Shown piece after piece: positions 23,401 through 33,805 of a DNA stretch of 64,000 bases. A program made the translations under genes and the position numbers. The DNA lies in the NCBI RefSeq assembly GCF_000003815.2, contig NC_049991.1:4589857-4653856 (forward strand). Reading direction: 5' to 3'. The notes beneath the pieces were generated by a model, which ran no database searches, had not been told where the DNA came from, and worked only from the letters and a program-made list of their open reading frames with translations. This stretch comes from Branchiostoma floridae. Lineage: Eukaryota > Chordata > Leptocardii > Amphioxiformes > Branchiostomatidae. Each line of letters starts with the position of its first letter. The stretch's first letter is position 1.

Positions 23401-24715
23401 GGTCAGTGTCATAGGGCTTTATGATGATACAAATGTACGTTACCATTATAATGACTTACTTTTGTAAGAAGTCTCTTTGTGTAAGAGATTCGTCCCTAAC
23501 GTCAATGTTACATGGTCCAGGTTGTGCTATCAGGTTCTCTGTGTCTGTGTACCTGAAAAGAAAAAAATATATTGTAGTTAAGTTCTTCGGGCAGCGGTCT
23601 TTCTTTGTTTCGTTCTTTGTTGTTGTTGTTGTCTGAATGGTCCCTGTAGCTCAATTGGTAGCAGCCTCACAGTACTAGTAGTTTGGTAACTTGTTATCTC
23701 CAAGCAGATCCTATGGTAGCATGAGATAGCATCAAAAGCTGGCAGAGGAGTGAAACTGGTCTAGGGGTGTATGCACTGGAAGCCATTTGGCCCCCTTGGT
23801 CAGCTTTGATGATATTTAATAATATGGCACCGTAGGATCTGCTTGGAGGTAAGTGACTCGGAGCTACTCTCCAAGCAGAGGTTGGTGGGAAAAATCGTGA
23901 CCTTGGGAAGGCCGGTCGAAAAAAAATTATGAAAGGAAAAGGTCACGATTTTTCCCACCATGGCCAACCTCTGCTTGGAGAGTACCTCGGAGCTACAGAT
24001 TTAGATCCGTTGAGAAAGGTATTATATTTACATTTGTAACTGGTTAGTGCTTCAATGTTATCTCCAAGCAGATCCTACGGTAGCATATCTAGATAGTATC
24101 AAAAGCTGGCAGAGGAGTGAAGCTGGCCTAGGACTGTTTTGCTACCAGCAAATGCATGTACCTCTTAGCTGACTACAATCCTTGGCCAGTTTGATAGTTA
24201 TCTTATGCCATCGTAGGATCTACTTGGAGTTTATTTCAAGGAGGCGACTTCATATACGCATGCTCAAAAACTGTAAAGATTGGTAACAAACCACTCAACA
24301 TTTTCATGATGGAATAATACTAAGTAGTCTGATGATAAATATCATCTTACCTAAACTTCTACGAGTATATGGTGATTTTTCTTTATGGTAGCTAGAAGAC
24401 TGAATCATACAGAAATGTTACATTATTTCAAAAGTAAGAATTTGCCACAGTAACGCACAAGCCAATGGGAAAGTCGCACGTGTGTTTGTGTATACCTACA
24501 AACCCGGAAGTAAGAACTCGGTGCCAGATATGCAAGCTTTAATCTTCTATTTCTACACTTCTATAACTTCTATTTTCACAATGTAATAGTTCTTACCACC
24601 CTCCGTTGGAGTATAAAAGCTTGTGAACGTCTACGTCCTCTGATTTCACGCATAACTGGACAAAAAGCACGAAAAACGCTTCGATCCACAGAAAGAAACT
24701 CCTCGTGGCAGCCAT
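17434..24715 (-). CDS. JMJD8: JMJD8, ER-lumenal JmjC-domain protein, complete
   Basis: Nine coding exons in transcript order: 24597-24715, 23460-23552, 22991-23039, 22405-22501, 20864-20932, 20331-20450, 19203-19270, 18162-18296, 17434-17529. Phases join throughout, giving 281 aa (human about 264). An N-terminal hydrophobic stretch (SFFLWIEAFFVLFVQLCV) is a likely signal peptide, fitting the known ER location. Family matches include KYAEKAPVIFRSVTDNS, SSANTYSYTKV, FQHYVEEILRPQDANTLGN, GVPFHFHGPGFGEVIYGRK, RWFLYPPD and YFPDRWWHGTLNIDTSVF. FHFHGP and WWH sit where the JmjC metal-site residues would be, as in vertebrate JMJD8. The human protein is linked to NF-kB signalling and metabolism; its enzymatic activity is unsettled. 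It is head to head with POLR3H and convergent with STUB1. Introns hold two LINE fragments, a tRNA-like repeat, hairpin MITEs and a minisatellite. Confidence 0.95.
18462..18560. mobile_element. Hairpin MITE with a perfect 38-bp stem
   Basis: 18462-18499 and 18503-18540 are perfect inverted repeats separated by ttg (from ataccaaaaagtagttactc). They are followed by the family tail cttattacctggatgtctaa. It lies in the JMJD8 intron between the exons at 19203 and 18162. Diverged relatives are at 33672-33805 and 46341-46478. Confidence 0.85.
18595..19040 (+). mobile_element. Dispersed repeat with tRNA-Leu-like sequence, copy 3 (best preserved)
   Basis: Opens with the gccggtgtatagcaccggc hairpin, holds the tRNA-like segment at 18752-18842, and ends near the cagcttttttcagatttctg tail. 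It is antisense to JMJD8 within an intron. Copies 1 and 2 share both flanks, so the tRNA-like part travels in the middle of the element rather than at its end. Confidence 0.72.
18752..18842 (+). tRNA. tRNA-Leu-like sequence, probably a pseudogene inside a repeat
   Basis: GTCAACGTGGCCGAAAGGTC resembles the 5' half of eukaryotic tRNA-Leu (A box). The T arm GTGGGTTCGAATCCCAC is perfect (B box). The length suits a class II tRNA with a long variable arm. The anticodon arm is abnormal: TGCAGA/TCTGCA pairs around a 12-nt loop. Acceptor pairing is imperfect. Pol III transcription is possible, a working tRNA unlikely. Confidence 0.5.
19850..20262 (+). mobile_element. LINE 3' fragment in a JMJD8 intron
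   Basis: The plus-strand frame FENESHFIMDCPTYDRERQK continues to a TAG near 20080. The HxxxxCP pattern is the zinc-knuckle-like tail typical of non-LTR reverse transcriptases of invertebrates. It ends in aataaagttcttcttcttct, a LINE-like tail. 5'-truncated; antisense to JMJD8. Confidence 0.6.
21035..21608 (+). mobile_element. CR1/Jockey-like LINE 3' fragment in a JMJD8 intron
   Basis: A 130-residue frame with VYTALVRPVLEYGHVLLVG, QQEQLIEKVQRRALKIIS and RTSRLRNSFLHYTIRLYN matches the C-terminal region after the reverse-transcriptase domain of CR1/Jockey-type LINEs. It stops at 21439; the 3' part ends with aataaagaataaag. 5'-truncated and antisense to JMJD8. Confidence 0.82.
21609..22330. repeat. 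21-bp minisatellite, about 34 units
   Basis: The unit is atgcagaattctgtggccatc with small variants (cataat, tagcc). It begins where the LINE tail ends. Each unit holds an EcoRI site (GAATTC). Because 21 is a multiple of three, several frames stay open (MQNSVAI repeats), but it is intronic and not a gene. Confidence 0.95.
23694..23849. mobile_element. MITE, tctccaagcagat family
   Basis: ttatctccaagcagatccta at left and taggatctgcttggaggtaa at right. It sits next to a tRNA-like 5' half (tccctgtagctcaattggtagc at 23641-23662). JMJD8 intron. Confidence 0.7.
23867..23985. mobile_element. MITE, ctctccaagcagaggtt family
   Basis: Long inverted repeat: ctctccaagcagaggttggt ... aacctctgcttggagag, with matching ggtcacgatttttcccacca arms. 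Flanked by CTCGGAGCTA at 23857-23866 and 23986-23995. Single ends of this family occur at 42617 and 63360. Confidence 0.75.
24058..24231. mobile_element. MITE, tctccaagcagat family
   Basis: ttatctccaagcagatccta ... taggatctacttggag ends. In the upstream part of the first JMJD8 introns. Confidence 0.65.
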
Positions 24716-24983
24716 GTTGTTTACATCAGCAACTACCCGTTTTGCGACAAGACGTAAGACATCGATATAAAACCTTTTCTCTTTTTTTTGCATAAAATTT
24801 AATCTTTCTACTCATCAAAAAAAAGTTATAGTTATTTGATAAATTTATGCAGACAAAATAAGGAAAACTGGATAGAATCTTTGTAGACGGAAAGATATTT
24901 TACGACAGGAAAACGGTAACATTTTACGGTTAGGGTCAGAGGTCACTTCTTAAGTCCAGCGTGAGAAACCAAAAACGTGCAAC
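24716..24983. promoter_or_regulatory. Bidirectional promoter of JMJD8 and POLR3H
   Basis: Only 268 bp separate the two start codons. No TATA box is seen on either side; the JMJD8 start lies in a gcagccATG-type context. The two housekeeping-type genes must share this sequence for their core promoters. Confidence 0.75.
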
Positions 24984-27900
24984 ATGTTTACGTTGGTGGA
25001 AATGACAGATACTGTCAGAATTCCGCCCCATATCTTCCACATCAAACTTAACGACGCCGTTATTGAGGAGCTGAACAACAAGTTTGCAAACAAGGTGAGC
25101 TATTGGTTGATTGTTTGGTTGGTTGCTTATTTGCTTGGTTCATGTTGTGAGTTGGTTGGTTGATTGGTTGTGAGTTGGTTGGTTGGTTGGTTGGTTGGTT
25201 GTGAGTTGGTTGCTTGGTTGCTTGCTTGGTTGGTTGGTTGCTTGCTTGGTTGCTTCAGGTTGCTTGGTTGGTTGGTTGCTTGTCGGTTGGTTGGTTGCTT
25301 GCTTTAATACTTGGTTGCTTCAGGTTGCTTGGTTGGCTGCTTGCTTGCTTGCTTGGTTGTACTAGTACTTGCTCGCTCAGGGTTATGCCTATTTGCAATT
25401 GCTTAATTGGTTGTTTGCTTAGTTGATAGCTTGATTGGTTGGTTCTTGGTTGCTTGGTTGCTCGGTAATGGTAGGCATTTGATGTGTGAGTACCAAATGG
25501 AAATGATTGTAAGGGTGTAATAACATGCATACATTTTTCATAACCTTACCTGTATAATTTTACCCCATGCACAGGTTGTGTACAATGTGGGGTTGTGTAT
25601 AGCCCTGTTTGACATCACAAAACTTGAAGATTCCTTCATTTTTCCTGGAGATGGAGCATCACACACAAGAGGTAGGTTACTAGTACTTTGAGTTAGTGAT
25701 GAGTTTCGAGTTTAGTTTCATTAGTTTCAAAAGTTGAAACAAGAAGAGTCTAGTGTTAAGTAATGTCACTTCAGATAGTTGCAGATTAGGGATGGGTACA
25801 GGTATAGAAAATTCAGGTCAGGTTCAGGTCCTGATCCAGGTCCAGAACTGAACCTGGACTAGCCGCAGACGAACTGTTGGTTATCGCTTTATAGCAGCTA
25901 GAGCGATAGCCAACAGTCGTCTGCAGCTAAACCTGGACCCGATTCAGTATGTTGGAACTTGTGAATGGATTTTGCAGCAAAGAAATCTATTTTGTGTTAT
26001 ATTCGACCCCTACTGGCGTTTAAAATACTATAAGGCTAACTGCCTCTGTATTATTGACTGTAAAACATGGTAGAATGACTATAGACTCTTCTTCCCTATT
26101 GTTATTTTCCTTGACAGGTAACCCTGAAAACTTATGAATACCTGATCATATAATCTGTTCATTTTTTAATAATAATAATCTTTATTGCAAATTCATGCCC
26201 GAGGGCTAATTGCATACAGGGTAAGGTAGTAGTGGTATACATAAACATACTTAACAAAGAAGGGAAATGATAATCATAGATAAATATAAAGGGAATAACC
26301 GTCGTCTAAACGTCTAAATTTTTTAATAGGTCCTACATCCGGTACACCGAATTTTTTCAGGTCCGTTTTTTCTGGACCCGTCCAATAAGAAACTTGGTTT
26401 TGTACCGGTGCACCGTACCGGTACCCGCCCCTAGTACAGATAGTGCTTAAAGTTTGCGAATTGTTTTATTACAACCTGAAACACTTTTAACACTCTTAAA
26501 ATAGTGAGGCAAGTATAGAAATAGTCTCCTGGCTACTGGGAATTGAACTCAGGCCTGCCAGCTGCAGCTTACTTACCAACATAGAAGGAAAATGTCCAGA
26601 CTTTGCATGATGTACAAAATGACCAATAAACTGGTGGACGTACCAACTGATAAGTATCTAATACCAGCTCAAAAAAGAACAAGAAACAGCCATGACTTCA
26701 AGTACCAGAGTTTCCAAGCTAGGATTGATGTGTTCAAAAATTCGTATTTTCCCAGAACTATCGTAGATTGGAATTTGTTATCACCAAGCACAGTAGGGGC
26801 ATCTTCTCTGGATAGTTTTAAAGAACGCTTGCAGATAGATGTGCAAAAGTTAGGTGTGACGGATCGTTCAGTGTAACATAATGCTGCCGCACCGCGTGCC
26901 TGCGTAGCTGGTGTGTTACTCCGAATGGCGATTATACCGGCTATATAGATACAGATACAGAACATTTCCTTGTTCCAGTTCATTTCAGATACGTGGTGTT
27001 CCGACCGTTCATGGATGAGATTCTACAGGGAAGAATACGCAGCTGCAGTAGGGAAGGTGTGCACGGTAAGTAGGACATCCTAATAAAAATAGGATCACAA
27101 TTTAAAATGCTCATGTGGGGAGAGATGCATTGTGGGCAGTATGTCAAAGGTGAAGTCATCAAGACATGTTTTGTGTATGTCTCAGGAGCCTTCAACTTTG
27201 ATGTATTGTCCACAATGCATCACACAGCGCATGCACAGTTTAAACTACTACTAGTAATGCATAGTTTGATTTGAATTGGCGTATTAAACACTGTATTAAA
27301 CCAAGGAGCTTTCTTGATAAACCCTTCGCAATACGTAGACAGAATTTTTTTCTTTCTTTTTTTCAAAAATTTTGTGACTTACACCTCAAACTCAAGCATA
27401 TTATTTTTGGTTCTCCTCTGCTGCAATCTGCTATAATTTTTGCCACTCTCAAAGCCAGTCACTTTGTGGCTCTTGATAAAAAATATCTATAGGCCAATAT
27501 CTGTGTTCTGCTACCTTATTTTGTTACATGTAACTTAAAAAGACTATTTTTATAGAGTATTTCAATGTCATTTGATGATGCAAAATTGAATGTAGCATAG
27601 TCCGCAGTGTATCTTGTTTTCTCTGATGACACTTTGAGTCTTTACCCTTTATGTCCCACAGTATCTCTTGGTTTCTTTGATGACATCTTGATCCCACCTG
27701 ATGCTCTCCAGCAGCCATCCAAGTTGTATCCTTGTCTGCACTGTTATGTGTCTGGAGGTACTAGGTGCATTATGCACCAAAAAATGGAGCAGTGCACATA
27801 TACATTTGTATATACATGTATATATATGTGTGTAGGCTTCTGTACATGTATGCAGGGTTTGTATGTAGAGTTGCGTATATGTATGGTTATGTAATACTAT

Positions 27901-29120
27901 GTAGGGCTACATGTACGTATGTAAGGCTATAGGCCTACACAGGACTACATGTACAAATGTATGTATGTATGTATGTAGCATTTTGTATGTAGGGTTTTGT
28001 ATCATGTATGATTATGTACTATGTAGAGTTATGTACTATGTAGGGTTATATATATGTATGTGTTAGGGTTTTGTATGTTGGGTTATGTGTAGGGCTATGT
28101 GTACTATGTACATCTAGGGCTATGTAATTTTATGTATTTTGGGTTATGTAGCATTATTTGTGTAGGTTTAGGTATATACTAGGTCATGTATGTAGTACTT
28201 AGTTACGTAGAGTTACGTAATTATGTAACTTATAATGTAGGGTTATGTATGCAAAGTTATTTAGGTTATGTGTACTATGCTATTCAAGTGTCAGAAAAAG
28301 TATAGTAATGACAGAGCTTACATAAGTTTACTTCAGCAGACTGAATCTTTATTTTACCATAATTTTACTCTATAAAAGATTATGCCTTAACTCCAGTTTC
28401 CCAGCGATGAAAGCGAACAGGTCTGGGTGTGGGAGTACGAGACAGAAGAGGGGACACACGACTTGTTCATGGACATCAACGAGGAGATTCGCTTCCGCGT
28501 GGTGGACGAAGTGTTCGTGGATACCACACCCACGGGGCCAAAGGTCAGCGAGGCAGCGGAATCCGACAAAGAGGCCAAAAAGTCACCTTATTCCCTTGTG
28601 GTATGTATTGGTTTATGGTCTGTTTGTTTGTGCTTGAGAAATATACATGTGATGGAGACAAAGGAAACATACAATGTGAACAGTGATGGACATTGTATAG
28701 TAGTAGCAAGAAATTAGTTTTGAAATGCTAGAGTTGGGTATATCTAGACCAGTTGGGTAATTTTGGGAAGCAAATCTGCAATTTGTGGGTTCTAGTTCTG
28801 TGATTTTGAGAGGAGAGTAGATTTCTGTTTGCCCGGGAATGTACTATTGTGTAGGAAAGTTTGTCAAAATCTTGGTGACTTTACTTCTTTCATTGTGAAC
28901 AAAATTTATGTTTAGCCTTTCACTGATTTTTAAGTAGTATTTACAATTTAATATTTATACCTCAAGTGAAATGGTACAGTCTGAACCATAGCTGCTCATT
29001 AGAGGAGAAGTAGACCTTGGGATATTCCATTATACATATTAGGGATATTGTTTTATGTTACAGGGAACCATCAGTGAACCTGGCCTGGGACTACTGAGCT
29101 GGTGGAGCAGTGTCGGATGA
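24984..29120 (+). CDS. POLR3H: POLR3H (RPC8/RPC25), RNA polymerase III subunit, complete
   Basis: Six exons: 24984-25094, 25575-25671, 26979-27065, 27662-27725, 28405-28600, 29064-29120. The frame is continuous and codes for 203 aa (human 204). It is the Rpb7-like partner of RPC9 in the Pol III stalk, needed for initiation on tRNA and 5S genes. The N-terminal Rpb7-like domain reads [18 protein letters not shown] and [16 protein letters not shown]; then [20 protein letters not shown] and FPGDGASHT; the OB domain has [19 protein letters not shown] and [20 protein letters not shown]; it ends [15 protein letters not shown]. Two acceptors were chosen over a nearby downstream or upstream AG (26978 and 28404) because only these restore family residues ([13 protein letters not shown]) and phase. 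Introns contain simple repeats, a nested transposon and LINE fragments. Confidence 0.97.
25105..25465. repeat. TTGG/TTGC tetranucleotide-rich tract in POLR3H intron 1
   Basis: ggttggttgcttgcttggtt-type repeats fill about 360 bp on the plus strand. The open frames here follow from the repeat. Confidence 0.9.
25788..26433. mobile_element. hAT-like MITE with ggtaccggtac ends, interrupted
   Basis: Left end tagggatgggtacaggta, right end gtaccggtacccgcccct. Same family as 37353-37787. Two internal features are foreign: a hairpin at 25866-25925 (gcagacgaactgttggttatc paired with gatagccaacagtcgtctgc) and a LINE-like tail at 26165-26320. POLR3H intron 2. Confidence 0.6.
26592..26876 (+). mobile_element. 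LINE reverse-transcriptase C-terminal fragment
   Basis: A 94-codon frame with [33 protein letters not shown] and [13 protein letters not shown] resembles the extreme C-terminus of CR1/Jockey-type LINE ORF2. It lies in POLR3H intron 2 in sense orientation, 5'-truncated. Confidence 0.75.
27300..27520. repeat. Dispersed repeat, copy 1
   Basis: Homologous to 45235-45425: both share tttttctt... ttgtgacttacacctcaaact, then gccagtcac, and end ataggcc...ctgtgttctgctacctta. Identity unknown; intron 3 of POLR3H. Confidence 0.55.
27780..28290. repeat. Degenerate TATGTA-rich minisatellite in POLR3H intron 4
   Basis: Repeats of the tatgtactatgtagggttatg type for about 500 bp. Confidence 0.8.
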
Positions 29121-29763
29121 ACGCCATTGTTTGTTTTATGTTTGTTTGTTTACTAACAAGACAATACATTGTATATATACAAAATTGAAAAGTTTTGTTG
29201 CTTTGTTCCTCTGTGAAGATTCTGAATACAATTTATTTATATTTAGAGTTACCGAGATGGAAAAGAAATACTGTTCAGTTAGTTTTCTGGTTGAATTTAA
29301 TTACAGATTGCTTAGTTCTTGTGTGCTTGGATCAGTCTAATGTAGCTTTCATATTTTGTTCAGAAGTTTGATGCTTTGTTGTACAGTGATATTTTTATGT
29401 CATTTATCAGTGACATACTATTGTGTTGTAATATATTGTTGTAGAACCAATGGTGAATACAGCTGATGTTTCCCCACAAAAAGAGCTGTTGTACCATTGT
29501 CCTGGTGCTCGTATGACAGACATTGTGCCATAAGTGGATGTGCTAGATCTTAGATTCTTTTTTATGCCTTAAGTTTTACCCACACTACAATGCTTGAAAA
29601 ATATAAAGAATGTTAATTGTGAAATGAAAGTTTGGTAAAGTGTACAATGTCATACAAATGCTTAACAGTCCCATGAAGTTTCAATTCACTAACATACTAT
29701 ATCTGTATGATATAGCTGTTATAATTGCTCTTTGGCATAACACCATGGGTACGTAAAAGAACC

Positions 29764-29905
29764 TAATCTCCAAGCAGATTCCTCCGTGGCATAAGACAGT
29801 AACATATTAAGCTCATGCATGGCCAATTTTACTCCTCTGCCAGATAAACTCCTTCCCCAGCTTATGTTACTGTCTTATGCCACGGAGGAATCTGCTTGGA
29901 GATTA
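29764..29905. mobile_element. MITE, tctccaagcagat family
   Basis: taatctccaagcagattcct ... aggaatctgcttggagatta, with a target duplication AAAGAACC on both sides. Downstream of POLR3H. The following segment to about 30005 (cttatcgaaaagaataggcg ... gagtggatcaaaccg) recurs near 52660 and 55055. Confidence 0.8.
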
Positions 29906-30009
29906 AAAGAACCCGCCACTCTTATCGAAAAGAATAGGCGTTCTTCCTGGTGTGAGTGGATCAAACCGTTCCGGCTACATTGGGTAGGGAATTTTCCAAG
30001 CAGCCTTCA

Positions 30010-31360
30010 TAACCCCTGCTTTGCCTATTGAGTCAGTTAGTCCTCACTCCTAGTGAGCAATTGAGCTGGTCTCAATCATGATTTTTCTGACTTAGGTAGA
30101 AGAGATGCCTTTACATGTATTACATGTACCCTGTACCATATAACCAGTAACCTTGGCCTCCGGATTGCACCTTGAAATGACCTTCAGGTCTTGTTACGTG
30201 GTAAACATTAAGTAAAAAACAGCTCTGCAGTCATGCAATGCACCAGTAGCTGGTTATATTACATTGATCTACTGTACTTGGTGGCAACGAGTTTTACACT
30301 CTACAATAGTTCTAGGAAAATACTGATTTTTAACACATCAATCCTAAGCCTTATTATGAGTTGTTAACTGTCTCAGGCACTCAAAGGGTTGGCTATTTCT
30401 TGTATTTTTCTAAGCTGGATTAGATTACTTAGTCAGTCAGTCAGTCATGACTGATACTTGTCACTTGACTTTCCTCACTTCACTCAGGTGAAGCTCTGGC
30501 TTCGGCTAGGGGCAGTAGCATGCCTTTCCGGCATTTTCAGGCATGATGCACCCACTATATACTAATCAAAAGTAGAAGGAACCGCTTACGTCCTTGGTTG
30601 ACGGAAATCCTTCTAGGAGATGGATACTCCAAATAACAAACCTGCATCTACTGGAGTCGTCTTACATGTGACAGTTCCTGCACCTGTGGGACTGTGAGTG
30701 CCAGTAGACGAGAGTGTGGAGAAGGAAGTGCACACCCCTCCTTCACCTTCAAAAGTTATTTGCAGGTCAGGCAAATAGGTCACCAAACCCGCCAGCAAGT
30801 GACTGTTTGCTCATCTGTATAAATCTTGACAGGAGAATACTCACAATCATGTAGTTGGTACATCAGGGCTGACGTCAGAGTTGCGTTGCGGGGTAGAGGG
30901 CAAAAAATGGGAAGACGATTTGGGTGTGACTTAAAATCCTTGAAAATCCTTCTTAATTTTCCTTGAAAATTTTTGCCCAATCTGGAGACTTTTTGAGTTA
31001 GAAGAGACATGTAGGGTCTAAGCTTTCCTGTTTGGGTCAAAATTTGTTCAGTTCAGCAGTTCAGCTGGTGTAAGGACAGGTTTTAGTTATAGGGTGCTAC
31101 TGGTTGTATCAGGAGGGAAAAGGGGTCAGAGGTGAGGTTTCTTTCATAGAGCGAGCTTTTCTCGGAGAATGAGCAGAACAACCCTCTGTTTTCTTTGAAT
31201 GGTTATAAACTAGACCCAAGTGACTTTCTGGTGGAGAAGAATTTTTAAGATTGAAATATGGGTTAGTACTTTTTTGAAGCCTTCATTCAGTGTATTTCAA
31301 CATGCTTGTCAATGGGCAGCCCTAACTTCGATGTCTGACCATCATTAACGAAATACTTTT
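30010..31360. other. Intergenic, unclassified
   Basis: A motif at 30458-30490 (cttgtcacttgactttcctc) resembles the body of the SINE at 61140. The minus strand is open over 30613-30798 and 30780-31040, but codon and family evidence are lacking. No exon is supported. Confidence 0.4.
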
Positions 31361-31369
31361 TTTCTGCAT

Positions 31370-31689
31370 ACCTGCACTGGTGCAAGTAACATTGAAAACT
31401 ACCTGCACCAGGCAAATTTTACCTGCACCACTTTGAGTTTAGGAAGTATGGATCATATTTAGATTGTATCAGGTATCATTGTTTGTTTTTTTTAATCTTT
31501 TATACTTTATAGTTGGTAACAGTCAATGTAGCTAATAACAATCTACATCACAGGACATTTGTGTATATAACCTACATGTAGTACATGGACCAGTGCAGGT
31601 TAGGTGCAGGTAGACACCAGAAATACCTGCACAGCTCCAATTTTACCTGCACTAACCTGCATATCCAGGTGGTATTTCGAGCCCTGTTG
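31370..31689. mobile_element. Probable truncated CAGGGCTC-type element with cctgcacc motifs
   Basis: The right end atttcgagccctg matches the family ends at 1253-1265. The motif acctgcac / gtgcaggt repeats on both sides, like the subterminal repeats of its relatives. A matching left end was not found. Confidence 0.5.
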
Positions 31690-32538
31690 ATACAAGTAAT
31701 CCCCACTGATACTTTCCGAGCTAGCTTCTCTGTGATTAATTGGCCATCTGAGGAACCAATTAATTAACTAAGCTAATCAATTAGGAAACTGCCAACTTGT
31801 AGGGAAATTTAATTATCAGTCAGGGCCAGGTATCAAGGGGCCAGTTGGTAAGTTGCCAAAAGTGTGGTCCCGAGTTTGAATAGAAAAAAAAACAACAGTG
31901 AATTGATTAGCCTTGTTATCTTTCTTTTCAGTTTTCCTGTCAATAAACTAGCCAATGACGGCAAAAATGGTATTTCAGATGTTATCAAAGATTCAAACTG
32001 ACAATGAAATATCAGCATGATTTTCATAAAAACATTTTGATAAACCGAGACTATTTTCTAACATTGTTTCTTGGAAGAGGAGATCATTAGGATTCAACTG
32101 ATAGTGTGACTGTGACATATAATGTAATACTGTAAGTCTTAAAATTTTAACAGTGGTTTCATTTTTGCTGTCAGTGACTCCTCCACCATAAATCTATGAC
32201 ACTGCAAACGTTAACCACTATTAAAAATGATTACAATTATAATTACTTTCATACTAAAGAACTGGTTCAATTGCATACTTCATTCACCACAAAATCCTGA
32301 GACTTCCGCTCTGAAATTAAGAGCCTCTCCGAAAATAAGTCAATCTACAGTAGAACCACCACTGATACATAAAAAATGGATGACTTAAACCAAACACAAT
32401 TTCATTGATCAGATTTGATTTAAGCTGGAAGGATTATCTTATTTAAAACCACGAGGAACTTTCTTGGATGGAAAGGAGACATGCAACGTCAGGTTTCTGC
32501 ATAGTCATCCTCAGGGAATATAATATCATAAATGACTA
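31690..32538. other. Intergenic, nothing recognised
   Basis: AT-rich sequence without a supported exon, repeat end or RNA gene. Confidence 0.35.
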
Positions 32539-33507
32539 CAGTCAAACCTGCCCGAGCGACCACCTCTTCTCATCGACCACCTGGCCATTTCGACCGCTTT
32601 TTCTCGGTCCCGATTTTTTTTTCCCATTGACGTAAGCATTAAGCGACCTTTTCTCAACGACCACCTGGCCAACGCGACCGCGACCGGCCCAAATTGGGAC
32701 AAATAACGACCGCGTCATTTTCAAAATTGTGGTTTTCATCGATATTTGATGATAACTAGCGCGATTTTGTGCCGAAATCGGCCAGTTTGCGTCAGATTTT
32801 GACTGCCATTACGATTTTATGTTTAGAATAAGGATGGTGGGGGTGAATGGGGCAGTCTACTGTAATATAGGAGGAAATTTCGTTGTAAGGAAATCCGAAT
32901 TTAGCTGTAACAGAAGTTTTTTTATTTTATTTTAATTCATATCATTATAAAGTTAACGAATGCGGAAACTTATATAGCCTCGTACTTTTTTAAGAAAGAT
33001 CTGTGTAGCTCATACCTTTTTAAGAAAGATCTGTGTGAGTGCTTTTGCCCAACTGTACTCTACATTCACCCGTGGCCGTGGGTAAGTACGCTGTCGGGAC
33101 GTACCGTGCATCGAATTCGAAAGGCGCACCGTAGTTCTTTCAGATACGGCGATCAAGAACACAGCGACGAATAAAGGCTTGTATGGTAACTGATAGCATC
33201 AAAGTTCCCTTACTGTCTAAAACGTTAGTGTACAAATATTGAGCTTTAAAACACTGTATCGTATAAAAGTTCGATAAAAGCTTGGGGTTAAATTTACAAT
33301 TTACAGTGTACGTGTTGTATTTGACATTGAATACCTCGTTTCTTTACGTGCGTGTAGTGTGCTTGCTATTTGCCATTAAACACAACGGAAACCATTTATA
33401 CTTTGCATCGGGCATGTTTTGAGTCGATACTCTTCTCAGCGACCACCTGTCCAAATCGACCGTTTTTTTCCGGTCCCCCGGGTGGTCGTCTTGGGCAGGT
33501 TTGACTG
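32539..33507. mobile_element. Tigger/pogo-like element, copy 2, with a nested insertion
   Basis: Inverted ends cagtcaaacctgcccgagcg ... gtcttgggcaggtttgactg, flanked by TA (32537-32538 and 33508-33509). Alignment with 2888-3342 shows about 510 extra bases at roughly 32838-33350, an apparent later insertion. No transposase frame remains. Confidence 0.8.
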
Positions 33508-33671
33508 TACTTACATTGTGTATATGAGAAAATGTAGTTATCAAATAGGCTTACTTTTGTCTTCATAAATAAACTACACAGAGAAAATTATTTGTCTAAT
33601 AGAGTATGGGTAAAAAGCAAATGCGATAGTCAGTTACAGCCCGAATGCTTTCACTTGTGAACACAAATACG

Positions 33672-33805
33672 TATAAGATACGCCAAAAAGCTGACACTGA
33701 CGAAAAACAAGGTAATACTAGTATGTTGTTTGAAACGTCTGACCGTTTCCAAAAGCATATCCTGCTTTTTTGGCGTATCTTATTACCTGGATGTCTAATT
33801 TTCAT
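33672..33805. mobile_element. Hairpin MITE, acctggatgtctaa family
   Basis: aagatacgccaaaaagc and its complement gctttttt-ggcgtatctt, then attacctggatgtctaa. Same family as 18462-18560. Confidence 0.65.
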
